Assembly (NCBI GenBank): GCA_039621445.1
Contig: CP154957.1
Coordinates: 15,926,947-15,990,946, forward strand
Origin: Euglena gracilis
Taxonomy: Eukaryota > Euglenida > Euglenophyceae > Euglenales
Length of the DNA stretch: 64,000 bases
Direction: 5' to 3'
The notes beneath the pieces are model-generated. The model was given only the letters and a program-made list of their open reading frames with translations, made no database searches and was not told the DNA's origin. Of this stretch, positions 1 through 10,700 are shown piece after piece. Made by a program: the position numbers and the translations under genes. Position 1 is the stretch's first letter. Every line of letters starts with the position of its first letter.

Positions 1-330
1 CCACAATTTGTTTAAAAACGTGTTCAGAGCCCGCCAAATGCCTGCCCTGAAATTCGTGGTCATGATTCACGCAAGGGGTCAAAAACGCGAAAATGTGAAA
101 TTCGGACCCAAAAAAACAGCGCCCTAATGGAAAACGTGCCTGACCACAGATGCCTTAATGGAAAACGTGTCATTGCCACAGATGCCTTAATGGAAAACGT
201 GCCTGACCACAGATGCCTTAATGGAAAACGTGTCATTGCCACAAATGCCCTCATGGAAAACGTGTTCATGACCACGAATTTCAGGGCAGGCATTTGGCGG
301 GCTGAACCCGTTTTTAAAAAAATTCAACAT
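1..330. repeat. Dispersed repeat with tandem 'taatggaaaacgtg' units
   Basis: Short tandem units built on 'gccttaatggaaaacgtg' alternate with 'cattgccacagatgcc' and 'cctgaccacagatgcc'. The block begins with 'cacaatttg' and the word 'acgtgttcagagcccgcc', and ends with 'aatttcagggcaggcattt'. A closely matching copy lies at 2,258-2,445, and related copies at 5,160-5,400 and 9,905-10,090. No coding potential is seen; open frames here are shadows of the repeat. It looks like a terminal or internal repeat of a mobile element whose other parts surround the PHD/recombinase relic. Confidence 0.75.
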
Positions 331-2129
331 TAGATGCCAAGTCGAGATACATGTGTTTTCTGTTGCCACCCAAAGGGCGGCGAGATAGGAGTGGAGATAT
401 TCACAAACAACAACTTCAGATTGGAAAAAGGAAGACTTCTTTCCCCTCCGACCATGAGTTTTGGGCTTGTTTGGCCGCCCGAAGGGCGGCAAGATGGTAG
501 CAATGTCCAACAAAAAAAACCCCAAAAGTTCAATGAAAAGTTGGGTTCTTAATCTGAAAGAATTTTTTCACGAAGTGCAAAAAAATTTGGAGGGTAACTT
601 TTTTCGGGGGGGGGGCGAAAAAATTTTGAGTCAAAAATTCCTCGGGGGGGCGAAAAAATCTCGGGGGGGGGGCGGCCGCCCCCCCTGCCCCAGTTTCTAC
701 ACCAATGAACATCATGGATGCAGCCTCCCGACTACCTCCAAAGTGGCATACTTCCCCCGTGACCCCCCCCCCCCGTGACCCCCCGTGACCCCCCCCCCCC
801 CGTGACCCGCACCACCTCCATATGACGTTTGTCCAAAATTTCACCCTTGGCCCAGAATGCCGAATGATAGTCAATGTTTTCATTTTTAACACTCAATTTT
901 TTGATTTTTTTTCAATTTTTTTACATCTGTCTCGGGGGGGTTGGAAGTGGGGGGGGAGGGGGAGGTCCCAGGAGGGGGTGGAACTGTACAGGGGGGGAGG
1001 GGGGGGGTCCCAAGGTTTGACCAACTGTACCACCTTGTCTCCAGTACGGGTGCACCAACCCCTGTGCACTTCCGAAGTTAACCGAACAAGGGGGGAGGGG
1101 GATTCCGGGGTTTTTTTCCATTAGCCCTGCTAACAGAACCCCCAAGGGGTCTACAAGATTAACATGGCCACGGGTCTTTGTTGGTGTATCATTTCATTGG
1201 AGTGTAGAAGCACGATTTTGAACTGTAATTCAGCCCACACAAAGGCACTTTAGAAGCCTTTAGAAGCCTTACAACCAAGGTTGACGGCTGTTTTTTTTTG
1301 AAACAAAAAACATGTTTTTTAAAAAAAATATGTTTTTTTAAAAAAAACAAAAAAGAACGCCATGGAGGGTTTGGGGGAAAATTTTTTTGCCATTTTTTGG
1401 GAAAAAAATTCATTTTTTTATCTCTGCAGCATTCATTTTTTGTCTTTTTTGGGGGGTTGAAAGCATGATTTTTTGCACCAGAAAACACAGATTTGGAAAT
1501 ATTTTCACACATGAAAAAACTTTAGAGGGGGTATTCCCCCCGTGACCCCCCCCCGACCCGGCCTAAGACCCTTTTCGGCCAATTTTTTCTGAAAAACAAC
1601 TTGGCCGGTGATGCCTAATTTGACAAAATATTCAGGTAGATTCCTAATTTTGAGGCATAAATTTTGCAAAATTTGGAATGGTGATGCCTAATTTGGTGTC
1701 AAAATACTAATTTAAAGTTGGGGGATTCCTAATTTCAGTCTAAAAAGGATTTTTCCCCAAAAATTTGTTTTCGGTGATTCCTAATTTGGCCACTGAAAAT
1801 GTGGTGTTCCTGCATGCCCCCCCCCCCCCCCCGGTGACCCGAACCACCCCCGAAAAATTTTCCTCAAAAAATGGCAATTTCGCAAGGAAAAAGGTCAATT
1901 TTTGCTTTTTCAAAAAAAATTGTGTTTTTTTAAAAAAAACAAAAAAACCCTGCTTACAACCTCCACCCTTGGGGTTGGTCAAATTCATTTCCCAAATGCA
2001 TGCGTTGACACTGGGATTTCCTTTACGGCTCAAGAACAAGCAACAAGGATCACCTTCCCAAATTGGGAACAGCTCCGTCATATTTTTCAAAATATTTTTC
2101 AATTTTTGAAATTTTTGATGAAATTTTTA
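331..2129. other. Non-coding stretch, G/C runs and A/T-rich spacer
   Basis: I see no gene. The stretch holds long G and C runs (610-690, 760-810, 930-1010, 1815-1832), A/T-rich hairpin-prone words such as 'ttttttaaaaaaaa' (1,317-1,350, 1,925-1,940), and 'tgatgcctaattt' repeated around 1,600-1,790. Apparent ORFs are low-complexity. Confidence 0.6.
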
Positions 2130-2254
2130 TACACACAAATTGTGGCTGAGCCCAGATTTCAGCCTGAAAACGTGTTCAGCAGGGGGGCCTCCGAAGGGGG
2201 CCCCCTGAACACGTTTTCAGGCTGAAATCTGGGCTCAGCCACAATTTGTGTGTA
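2130..2254. repeat. Near-perfect 125-bp palindrome
   Basis: The arm at 2,130-2,179 (starting 'tacacacaaattgtggctga') is the reverse complement of 2,206-2,254. About 26 bases of G/C-rich loop separate them. The arms carry 'cctgaaaacgtgttcag', the same word that starts the neighbouring dispersed repeat, so this looks like two element ends joined head to head. It would form a very stable hairpin. Confidence 0.85.
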
Positions 2255-2257
2255 GAA

Positions 2258-2445
2258 AAACGTGTTCAGAGCCCGCCAAATGCCTGCCCTGAAATTCGTG
2301 GTCATGATTCACGCAAGGGGTCAAAAACGCGAAAATGTGAAATTCGGACCGAAAAAACGGCGCCCTAATGGAAAACGTGCCTTACCGCAGATGCCTTAAT
2401 GGAAAACGTGTCATTGCCACAGATGCCCTAATGGAAAACGTGTTA
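2258..2445. repeat. Second copy of the repeat at 1-330
   Basis: This matches bases 17-250 over most of its length, including 'gagcccgccaaatgcctgcc', the segment 'gattcacgcaaggggtcaa' and the 'taatggaaaacgtg' units. The two direct copies bracket about 1.9 kb of non-coding DNA. The second copy lies immediately upstream of the PHD/recombinase relic. Confidence 0.8.
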
Positions 2446-2482
2446 CCCCCCCCTTTCTCCTTTTTTTTCACAGCCCTCCACT

Positions 2483-4217
2483 ATGGCTAAACACACGACA
2501 AACTTTGTGAATGGTCTTTTGCCTCTCGCGGTATACCAGCAAGATGCCAAGAAGCCGAAGGTTGCCCCCCTTCATGGCACCTTGCTGGCACAGGGCAACA
2601 CGAAGAAAAAGTCTGGCTCCGTAGGTGCAGAGCTTGCTGCTGTTGCCAACTGTTTGGAGTTTGCCAAACTGTGTCAACATCGGCAACCACCTTATCATGA
2701 GATGGATGATTTCTTTGTTGCCTGGACGGGATGGGAGCTGGAACCCAACCTGTTGTTCGATGAGGCGAGCGTCATTGAACAATGTGTGGCTCAACGTGTG
2801 CAGCAGTCGGGAAGTGTGTTCGTTTCAGGGAATCGTTCGGCAACCTCTTTTCATACATACGTGAATGCCGTCGCTCGGGCAGTCCGCAAAACCACGACCA
2901 AGGGAGTTGTGTTGCCTTTTGCAGAGCGCCAATCCCCCCCCCCCCCGACCAACCCCCTCTGCCTCGTGCTGTGTCCCGACTGCCTATAAATGTGGTTTTA
3001 ATTGCGTTGCCATTCCCAAAAATCCAAATCGTGTGGAGCTGAGGAAAGTGGTGTGTGACGCCTGCGGTTTGGCATACCATTTTCATTGCCATGATTTGCG
3101 GCGGCCACCAAAGTATGGCTCTTTTTTTTGTGTAAAGTGTGTCTGTCGTACACGGGCTTTGTCCGGAGCATAGCTCCGGACAAAGCCCGTGTACCCCTAC
3201 ACAGGGCTCAGGACAAAGCCCGTGTACCCCCCACCAATTTTATAAGCCCGTGTACCCCCACCCCCCCGGATTTGGACAAAGCCCGTGGACCCCCTACAGC
3301 GGCCATGTAGACAACCGTTGGCCTATTTTTTCCTTTCCACAGCTATGATGCCCGCACAGCTCGTTAACGCGGCCGAGTCGGCTCTCCCGCTCCTGCCCAC
3401 ACTTGATGATTTCCTAAGGGACCTGGAGAGAGGTTTGGAATCCTTGACGGCAGAGTCAACTGACACAACACTTTTTGGGGACACTTTTGAGGCAGCCGTT
3501 CCTCATCCTGAGGGGAGCGTAAAAAAATATGAAAAGGCATATGCAGCCCTGAAAAATTTCCAGAAAGTTTGCGAGAATGGGGGCTGGAAAACGCAAAATT
3601 TGGATGAGTACACGGTTGCCTTTGCAAAGTGGACCCTCTGTGCGGAATGCCTGGTCAACACGGGACCCAAAATTGTGGCGGTCAAGGCAAACCGGAAAGT
3701 GCCGTGTGAGGAGAGGCTGGAGTGCCCATGTATGAATGGGCACCCTCGACTCTGACCACTAACATGAATGCGCTCGCGGTGCTCCAAAAGCATGGCAGGC
3801 CAGATCGGCAGATCGTTCCAAAGGCAAAGAGGCAATTTCCAAATTTTGTTCGTTTTTATGGCAACGCTGCTTCACGGCACAAACACACAAAAGCCCAAGC
3901 CCCGGAGGTGAACGTCCTGACCGATGCTGACCTGCTGGAAATGCACGCCAAAACGCGCCGGGATTCCTGGTTCGAGGTTCAAAGGCACAACATCATGGTG
4001 TTGTTGTATAGCCTCGGCCAACGCCAAGAGTCCCTCAAACTGCTGCGCGTGGGAAATTTTCACCCTGCCTAATTGGAGGATGGGGAGAAAATGTTGAAAA
4101 TTGTGTTTGAAAAAATGAAAACCTCCAAGGAGGGTCCTCCAAGGAAAAGCACGAGCAGTATTTAGTGGCCCACGCAAACCCCTGCTGTGCCCATTGGCTG
4201 CGCATGCACGCCAACTA
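2483..4217 (+). pseudogene. PHD finger plus tyrosine-recombinase relic (Crypton-like)
   Basis: The first frame (2,483-2,989) starts MAKHTTNFVN and reads well until it breaks in a C run near 2,935. The next frame carries a C4HC3 zinc finger, with CGFNC, CDACGLAYHFHC and FFCVKC spaced as in PHD fingers (2,995-3,150). After 'ctttccacag' at 3,345, a probable 3' splice site, a second part reads as an all-helical core-binding domain (YEKAYAALKNFQKVC). A frameshift near 3,745 leads to the start of a catalytic domain, LLYSLGQRQESLKLLRVGNF, whose GQR matches the first catalytic Arg region of tyrosine recombinases. Past a stop at 4,070 the same frame continues (KMLKIVFEKMKTSKEG), then a shifted frame gives VAHANPCCAHWLRMHAN. 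Two frameshifts, a stop and loss of the 3' catalytic part make this a dead copy. The Crypton label is inferred from domain type only. Confidence 0.7.
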
Positions 4218-5159
4218 AAAATCACGCCTGACCCGACAAATCCCCAGGCTGCATTTTTCATAGGCGGAGGTAACAAATCCTGGGCCAGCAGCAGCGGTCA
4301 GAGTGAGCCCGTGTGAAGCCAGCCCATGTGAAGGGCAAGCGACCACGGCTTCCTTAGTTGTCGCTTTTTCCCCAGAAACATTCCGTGGCTGTACGCCAGG
4401 GTTCGATATATAAGGAGGGCGTACATGGTTTAGGTGGGGGGGGGGCCCCCCCCCACCCCCCCCCCTCCTGGCCCGCAGGGGGGGGGGGGTCCGGACCACC
4501 CCCCCCCCCCACCTGCAAGGGGGGTCCGGACCGACCCTCGGGGGGTACCCGGGACCCCCCCCCCCAAAAAGGGTCAATTTTTTCCTCCGGCGCTTCGCGC
4601 CGAAAATTTTTTGCATTTTTGGCCAATTTTTGCCCAAAAAGTGCCCAAAATGGCACTTTTGGTCGTTTTGGGGGGTCAAAATTTTTCGGCCCGGCGCGAA
4701 GCGCCGGGCCGAAAATCGGTCACCCTGACCGCGCCACTGTTTAGGTGGGGGGGGGTGTCCCCCCCCCCCCCCCCCCTCCTGGCCCGCAGGGGGGGGGTCC
4801 GGACCCCCCCCCTCCTCTCCTTATATCGAACCCTGCTGTACGCTCTGCCTGGCCCTGGGTTTTTTTCGGCAACTGACTGCATTCATTCTGCCTAATCGCT
4901 GTGCATTGCAGTTTTCACTTCTGGGGGGGGTACACAGGGCTCAGGACAAAGCCCGTGTACCCCTACACAGGGCTCAGGACAAAGCCCGTGTACCCCCCTC
5001 CCGCTAAAGCCTGCGTAGGGGGTCCACGGGCTTTGTCCAAATCCGGAGGGGGGGGTACACGGGCTTAACCCTACAGGGGGGGGTCAGCCGCAGCGTAGAG
5101 CCGAAATTTCCAAAGGAATTTTCTTTGGTATGGTTTGGCATGCTGTGCCGAGGAGGTCG
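4218..5159. repeat. Poly-G/C element with GGCGCTTCGCGCC palindromes
   Basis: Two 'gttcgatataaggagg'-type ends (4,402 onward, and its inverse near 4,825) face each other across runs of C and G. Inside lie the palindromes 'ccggcgcttcgcgccg' (4,587) and 'cggcgcgaagcgccg' (4,693) in A/T-rich 'ccatttttggcc' context. From 4,930 to 5,080 the word 'acaaagcccgtgtacccc' is repeated, as it also is at 3,150-3,300. No gene is seen. Confidence 0.6.
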
Positions 5160-5410
5160 GACCACAGATTTCAAGGCAGGCATTCGTTTCTGACCACAGA
5201 TTTCAGGGCAGGCATCGGTTCCTGACCACAGATTTCAGGGCAGGCATTAGTTTCTGACCACAAATTTCAGGGCAGGCACCAATTTTTTTTGACAAATTTT
5301 AACGTTTTTGCCAAATGCGTGAGTCATAACCACAAATTTCAGGGCAGGCATCTGGCAGACTCTGAACACGCTTTTAAACAAATTGCGGCTAAGCCCGGAT
5401 TTCAGCCTGA
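5160..5410. repeat. Tandem 'ccacagatttcagggcagg' repeat
   Basis: At least five units of 'accacagatttcagggcagg' occur at about 30-base spacing, ending in a segment related to the repeat at 1-330 in a different arrangement. Nothing is coding. Confidence 0.75.
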
Positions 5411-6135
5411 ACCCGGTTTCAGGATCCAGGCTTAGCCAGGGGGGTAGAAAGTGGGGGTCGGGGGGGGGGGCGGGATTTCGGTGGGAAAAAAAATTTGCAA
5501 CACGAAGATTTCTTTTGTTTATTATCCATCCATTTTCCCAGTCATCTGATGGTGGTAACAGGAAACATATGTATGTCGACTTGGCCTATAACATTCAAAT
5601 TTGAAAAAACACACCATTTCTGTTGATAAATTTGGCACTTTTTGGATGCTTTTTGGAAAAATGCATTACCGTCCAGCCGCCCTTCGGGCGGCAATACGTT
5701 TTTCTTGTTCCATGCATAATGGCTCAGAGGGGGCGGGTTTTGGGTATAGTGGGCCGGCCTGTTTTTTTTTTGAGGTTGTTTTTTTTGTTGTTTTTTTAAT
5801 TCTAACAATGTTTTTTTTTTTTAAAAAAAACAAAAAAAAATGCCCACTAGGTTTTGCATGGAAAAATTTTTGAATGCACATTTTCAAGCATTTTTGGCAA
5901 CTTCTGGGTAATTTCTGCCAAAAACTTCCTTCCACAAAAATGAAAAAAGTCATAAAATTCCATTTTTGTTGCATTTTGGGATGTTTTTGACCATTTTTGG
6001 CAGTTTTTTTGTTGTTTTTTGTTTTTGAACTGAGTAGGATTAAAGCCATCAAGGCTCCTCAATGCAAGGGGGGGGGATACTTTGGAACACCTTCAAATCA
6101 CGCTGGGAAACCTTGAGCAGCCCTCTTTCCAAGTG
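5411..6135. other. Non-coding spacer
   Basis: A/T-rich spacer with runs of T and A that could pair (5,770-5,840). I see no gene, RNA or clear element boundary. It lies downstream of the hAT relic on the minus strand. Confidence 0.5.
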
Positions 6136-6723
6136 TCACAAGCCCAACGTGCCAGCCACATAGGCCACCAGCTGCCCACCAGTTTGTTGCAGAAACCCCA
6201 GGCATTTCTGCATATTTCCCAGTTCTTCCAAGGAATTCATCAAATTCATCTCCAAAATCCCACGTCTTGTGAAGATGAACTCGGGCACTCTGCAACAATT
6301 CTGGGGCAGGTGTTTCACAAGCCAGCAGCAGGGAATTTCCAAATTTGCAAGTTCCCTGGTTTGGGGTCCAAAGCAGCGCACAATAATGCCCAAGGGTTCT
6401 TGAACAGGTTCTCTGACCGTTTCTTGGCCGACGCCAACGCTGGTGTCCCTGCAAGGGGGGGGATGTGTTTCCCAAGTCAGCTTACCTTTCAGCCTCTCAA
6501 GGAGTTCGACCCACAGGATGACAGCCATTCCCAAGCTGGTACCTTCAGCCTGCATCACGTTCAAGGCATGTGAAATTGGGTCCAACACCACCAGCAAATC
6601 AACAACAGCCTGTCGTATTTGTCTCTCTTCCATGGACATCCGAATGGGGTCGTTGGGTTTGAGCTGCCCAGCTGCCACCAACACGAGGTGGAACAAGGCT
6701 TCAGTTTGCACTTCAGTTCTGCC

Positions 6724-7150
6724 ACCCCCGTAAATAAAAAAAGTCAGCCCCCCCCCCCCGTATATAAAAAAAGTCAGCCCCCCCCCCCGTATATAAAAAA
6801 AAAGTCAGCCCCCCCCCTAAATAAAAAAGTCAGCCCCCCCCGTAAATTAAAAAAAAATCAGCCCCCCCCCCTAAATAAAAAAAGTCAGCCCCCCCCCCCG
6901 TGAATAAAAAAAAGTCAGCCCCCCCATAAATAAAAAAAGTCACCCCCCCCCGTATATAAAAAAAAGTCAGCCCCCCCCCCGTATATAAAAAAAGTCAGCC
7001 CCCCCCAAAATAAAAAAAACCCAGCCCCCCCGTAAATAAAAAAAAGTCAGCCCCCCGTGAATAAAAAAAAGTCAGCCCCCTCTTAAACAAAAAAGTCAGC
7101 CCCCCCCCCGTAAATAAAAAAAAATCTGCCCCCCCCCCTAAACAAAAATT
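6724..7150. repeat. 26-28-bp tandem array inside the hAT relic
   Basis: About 16 copies of 'aaataaaaaaagtcagcc' are joined by C runs of variable length. The array starts and stops abruptly between two parts of the hAT reading frame, so it is a later expansion or insertion. Spacer-like variation is only in homopolymer length, so this is not a CRISPR array. Confidence 0.9.
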
Positions 7151-7954
7151 CCCTTTGTGCAAAACTTTGTGCAAAAAAAAAGCATAAAGAAGAAGCCTGA
7201 GTGGGACCATTTCCCGATTGTAGTAAAGTAACGTGTCCCTCTGGCTTGTCCACCGTGTAGCACAGGGAAGAACCGGTCTGCGGCGACCCATCTCCTGCAA
7301 ACGGGCTCCCAGAGCACTGTTCTTGAATGCTTTCAGCACTGAAGCAAACAAAAAACAATTACGGTTGGCAACCAACAACACACCAGTGACGACTGAACTC
7401 ACCACTTTGTCTCTTCCTTTGTCCTTCAAATAGTCTGATACCAACAGGTGTAATGCATGTGCTTGACAAATCCAACTTTGCATTCCTGATGAAAGAAATC
7501 GACCGAAAGTGTAAATTTTATCCCAACAAACCTTTCATTTTTTCTGAAATGAGATTCCTCATGGCTTCCAATGCCTGGCAGAGAACAATGGTTAATCCTG
7601 AGGGGCAAAGCCATGCACACCTGCAATGAAACACTTCACTTCCGACCGACCTCATCTCCTCGATGGCGTCAATCACAAGTTGTGCCATATTGGCTCAGTG
7701 TGGGAATCAGCACCCATGTCAATGATGGACCACAGGTGGTCATTCAAAGAAATGCCCAGACATGAGCCACCGTTGTCAGCAGTCCATGAATCCACACAAA
7801 CGGTGACCCATTCTCCTTGGAGGCGCCTGGCAACCCGTGAACGCTCCATCTGAAACACTTCATTCAGCAATGTGGTGGAGATTGTCTGTCTGTAGGGAAC
7901 TTTCGTTCCAGGTCGCAAGGCCTCAACCAGATCCTTGAAGTGGTGGTCTTCAAC

Positions 7955-8815
7955 GGCTCATTGCAGGAAATTGGCGATGGACTTTTTGGTGGTCGCTAGC
8001 GACCAGTCGCTGGCGACCAAGTCTACTGACCATTGGTGGTCGGGCTGACCACCAATTTTAAGTACACCCCCCCTCTAAAAAATTTTTAAGCCCCCCTCCT
8101 CAAAATTTTTTTCATTCAAATATGAAAGAAAATGACTCACAACCCACCCAAATGCCTTCCAAAACCCCGATTCGGGGGTTAATTTGCAGTGTGTGCAAGG
8201 CAAGGATGGCCGAGTCGCGCTCCCTAATGCTCCCCGATACGCGAACTTAGTCGGCCTACGGCCTCCTCCGGGGGGGGCTGCCGCCCCCTCAGACCCCCCC
8301 CCCGCCCAAAATAACAAAATCCCCTTGTGTGTGCAAGGCAAAGATGGCCGAGTCGCGCTTCGTAACGAATGTAGTCTTGTGTGTGCAAGGCAAGGATGGC
8401 CGAGTCGCGCTCCGTAATGAACTTAATCGGCCTTCGGCCTCCTCCCAGGCTATGGTAAATGCTATGGTTTCACAGAACAGGCCCAAAGAGAAGATATTAC
8501 TCGAAATTTTTTGCAAATTGACCCCCGAATGGGGGTTTTGGAAAGTATTTGGGTGGGCTTTGAGTCATTTTCTTTCACATTTGAATGAAAAAATTTTTGG
8601 AGGGGGGGCTTAAAAATTTTTAGAGGGGGGGTGGACTTAAAATTGGTGGTCGGAGCGACTAGTCGCTCCGACCACCAATGGTCGCTAGCGACTAGTCGCT
8701 AGCGACCCTAGCGACTAGTCGCTAGCGACCACCAAAAAGTCCACCACCAATGGTCGCTAGCGACTAGTCGCTAGGGACCACCAAAAAGTCCATCACCAAT
8801 TTCTCGCTCGGGGCC
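7955..8815. mobile_element. 861-bp long-TIR element (Mutator-like), 9-bp TSD
   Basis: The element is flanked by 'gtcttcaac' at 7,946-7,954 and 8,816-8,824, a perfect 9-bp duplication. Its ends are inverted for about 200 bases with small gaps. They include 'gaaattggygatggac', 'tttttggtggtcgctagcga' and 'ttttgggtgggct'-like words, and the palindrome GTCGCTAGCGAC recurs. It encodes nothing. Removing it with one duplication copy rejoins the hAT frame exactly (LVED followed by HHFKDL). Nine-base duplications and long TIRs are typical of Mutator-like elements. Family is inferred, as no transposase is present. Confidence 0.85.
8184..8425. repeat. Triplicated 'gtgtgcaaggcaaggatggc' repeat in element core
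   Basis: Three copies of 'aaggatggccgagtcgcgct' (8,198, 8,340, 8,393) lie in the centre of the 861-bp element. The word 'ggatggccgagt' resembles a tRNA A-box, but no T-arm or acceptor stem follows, so I do not call a tRNA. It may be what the element captured. Confidence 0.55.
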
Positions 8816-9290
8816 GTCTTCAACCAAAGTGAAAGGAAGGTTGTTCGCAAATATAAAACGGGCAATCTGCAGGTTGAAGTTCTTTTGGACGGTCATATTT
8901 GAGCGCACTGCGTGCCTGTCCATTGATGAACTGCAACTTCTGGGGCCTGCCACTGACCACAGCTTCATCTTTTTAAGCTCCAAACAACCATCAGCATGTG
9001 CTTTGGCGCGCAGAGTGACAAGAGACACTTCGGCTCCACATCCTTTGCACATGCGAACATAACACTTCTTGCCGGCTTTGGAAATCTTCGGTCCGAAGCA
9101 CCGCCACACAGGATCCTCGATACGCATCAGGATATATAAGGATATAACCAGACACCGCGATTCCTAATCCAAAAAAACCACCGGTAATTTTTTTTGAAAC
9201 AAAAAACACAGTTTTTGGTTTTTTTTCGAAAAAACCAAAAAACACCATCCCTGCACACACCCCCTCCCCCCCCCCGGTTGGTAAGCACAA

Positions 9291-9720
9291 GCATGGCCTG
9301 GACGGGATGGGAGCTGTAACCCAGCCTGTTGTTCGATGAGGCGAGCGTCATTGAACAATGTGTGGCTCAACGTGTGCAGCAGTCGGGAAGTGTGTTCGTT
9401 TCAGGAATCGTTCAGCAACCTCTTTTCATACATACGTGAATGCCGTCGCTCGGGCAGTCCGCAAAACCACGACCAAGGGAGTTGTGTTGCCTTTTGCAGA
9501 GCGCCAACCCCCCCCCCCCCCCGACCAACCCCCTCTGCCTCGTGCTGTGTCCCGACTGCCTATAATGTGGTTTTTATTGCGTTGCCATTCCCAAAAATCC
9601 AAATCGTGTGGAGCTGAGGAAAGTGGTGTGTGACGCCTGCAGTTTGGCATACCATTTTCATTGCTCATGATTCGCGGCGGCCACCAAAGTATGGCCCTTT
9701 TTTGTGTAAAGTGTGTCGTC
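9291..9720 (+). pseudogene. Second partial copy of the PHD-finger relic
   Basis: This is nearly identical to 2,725-3,140, from FDEASVIEQCVAQRVQQ through the C run to FHC and the FCVKC region. It starts abruptly after 'gcatggcctggacggg' and stops near 'gtgtaaagtgtgtcgtc'. Single-base indels relative to the first copy (for example near 9,405 and 9,565) change the frame. There is no recombinase part. It shows that the PHD-recombinase element was present in more than one copy. Confidence 0.8.
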
Positions 9721-9795
9721 TTCCGTGACGTCTGACACTCCCTGTCGTATTGCTCAAAGGCAACCTCTGGCCGTTTCTTGTGTTGTAGAGTACCC

Positions 9796-9852
9796 CTCTA
9801 GACCTACCTAGTCTAGTCTAGTCTAGTCTAGTCTAGACCTACCTAGTCTAGG
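9796..9852. repeat. TCTAG pentanucleotide tandem repeat
   Basis: 'ctagtctagtctagtctag' is flanked on both sides by 'gacctacctagtctag'. It is short and non-coding. Confidence 0.9.
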
Positions 9853-9904
9853 GTAGAGGACCACCCGGCCTCTCAACCGCTCGCCAAATTTTCATGGCAG
9901 CGAT

Positions 9905-10090
9905 TTTTTGATTGCCACAGATGCCCTAATGGAAACGTGTCATTGCCACAGATGCCCTAATGGAAAACGTGTCATTGCCACAGATGCCCTAATGGAAAAC
10001 GTGTCATTACCACACATGCCCTAATGGGAAACGTGTTCATGACCACGAATTTCAGGGCAGGCATTTGGCGGGCTGAACACGTTTTTAATG
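9905..10090. repeat. Fourth copy of the 'aatggaaaacgtg' repeat
   Basis: Four units of 'cattgccacagatgcc' with 'ctaatggaaaacgtgt' are followed by 'aatttcagggcaggcattt', as at 1-330. It marks the right edge of the transposon-relic cluster. Confidence 0.8.
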
Positions 10091-10379
10091 AAACGTTCCT
10101 TTTGTTTTTTTTTGATATTTTTTTAACTGTTTTTTTAAAAAAAACACGTTTTGTTTTTTTAAAAAAAACAAAAAATGCCCACTATCGTTTTGGGAGACAA
10201 CCTCATTACTGTCTCTTTTTTTTTGCATTCTGCACTCTTTTTTATTTTAAGCCGTTTAATAGTCACGGGTTACCCTAAGTGAGAAAATTGTGTAACGTTC
10301 ACGGTACCCCATGAGGTACCCGTGAACGGTAAACGTTTCCCCGTGGGAAATCGTGTAACGTTCACGTTTCCCCGCCGGA

Positions 10380-10700
10380 AACTGTGAACACATTTGGAAA
10401 CACAAGGAATTTTGTTATTTTGGGACCCTCCAACGGTTAAGCAACAAAAGGGATTTGCCCCCCAAAACCATTTGGAAACACCCCAAAGCGGCTTGGAAAC
10501 ACAAGGGATTTGCCCCCCCGAAACGACTTGGAAACACAAGGGATTTTGTTATTTTGGGGCCCTCCAACAGTTGAGCAACGAAAGGGATTTGCCCCCCAAA
10601 CAATTTAGTAACACAAGGGATTTGCCCCCCAAACCGGCTTGGTAACACAAGAGATTTGCCCCCAAAGTGGCTTGGTAACACAAGGTATTTAAGCAAAAAA
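10380..10700. repeat. Interspersed 'cttggaaacacaagg' repeat
   Basis: About eight imperfect units of 'ttggaaacacaagggatttg' are separated by runs of C. Two longer copies include 'attttgttattttgggaccc' (10,408 and 10,540). No gene. Confidence 0.8.

Larger units (their letters stand above)
6136..9127 (-). pseudogene. hAT-superfamily transposase relic, nested insertions
   Basis: Reading leftwards, 9,127-8,816 encodes a BED-type zinc finger (CKGCG then HADGC) and the hAT signature start IARFIFANNLPFTLVED. After an 861-bp insertion the reading resumes at 7,954 with VEDHHFKDLVEALRPGTKVP and VTVCVDSWTADNGGSCLGIS, as in the DUF659/RNase H-like core of hAT proteins. CQAHALHLLVSDYLKDKG and PVLPCATRWTSQRDT follow (7,483-7,200). 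A tandem array (6,724-7,150) interrupts the frame. The last part, 6,711-6,136, is open but has no recognisable C-terminal dimerisation motif. Stops and frameshifts at about 7,673 and 7,480-7,560 show decay. Members of this superfamily cut and paste DNA with 8-bp target duplications, which matches the CAG...CTG MITEs in this window, but I cannot show that this copy moved them. Confidence 0.85.

Noticed and set aside
6724-7150. CRISPR-like array of 26-28-bp repeats
   Set aside because: There are no unique spacers; only homopolymer length varies. It is a simple tandem repeat inside a eukaryotic transposase relic.
8190-8420. tRNA-Ser/Leu-like genes ('ggatggccgagt')
   Set aside because: Only an A-box-like word is present, repeated three times, with no T-arm, anticodon arm or acceptor stem.
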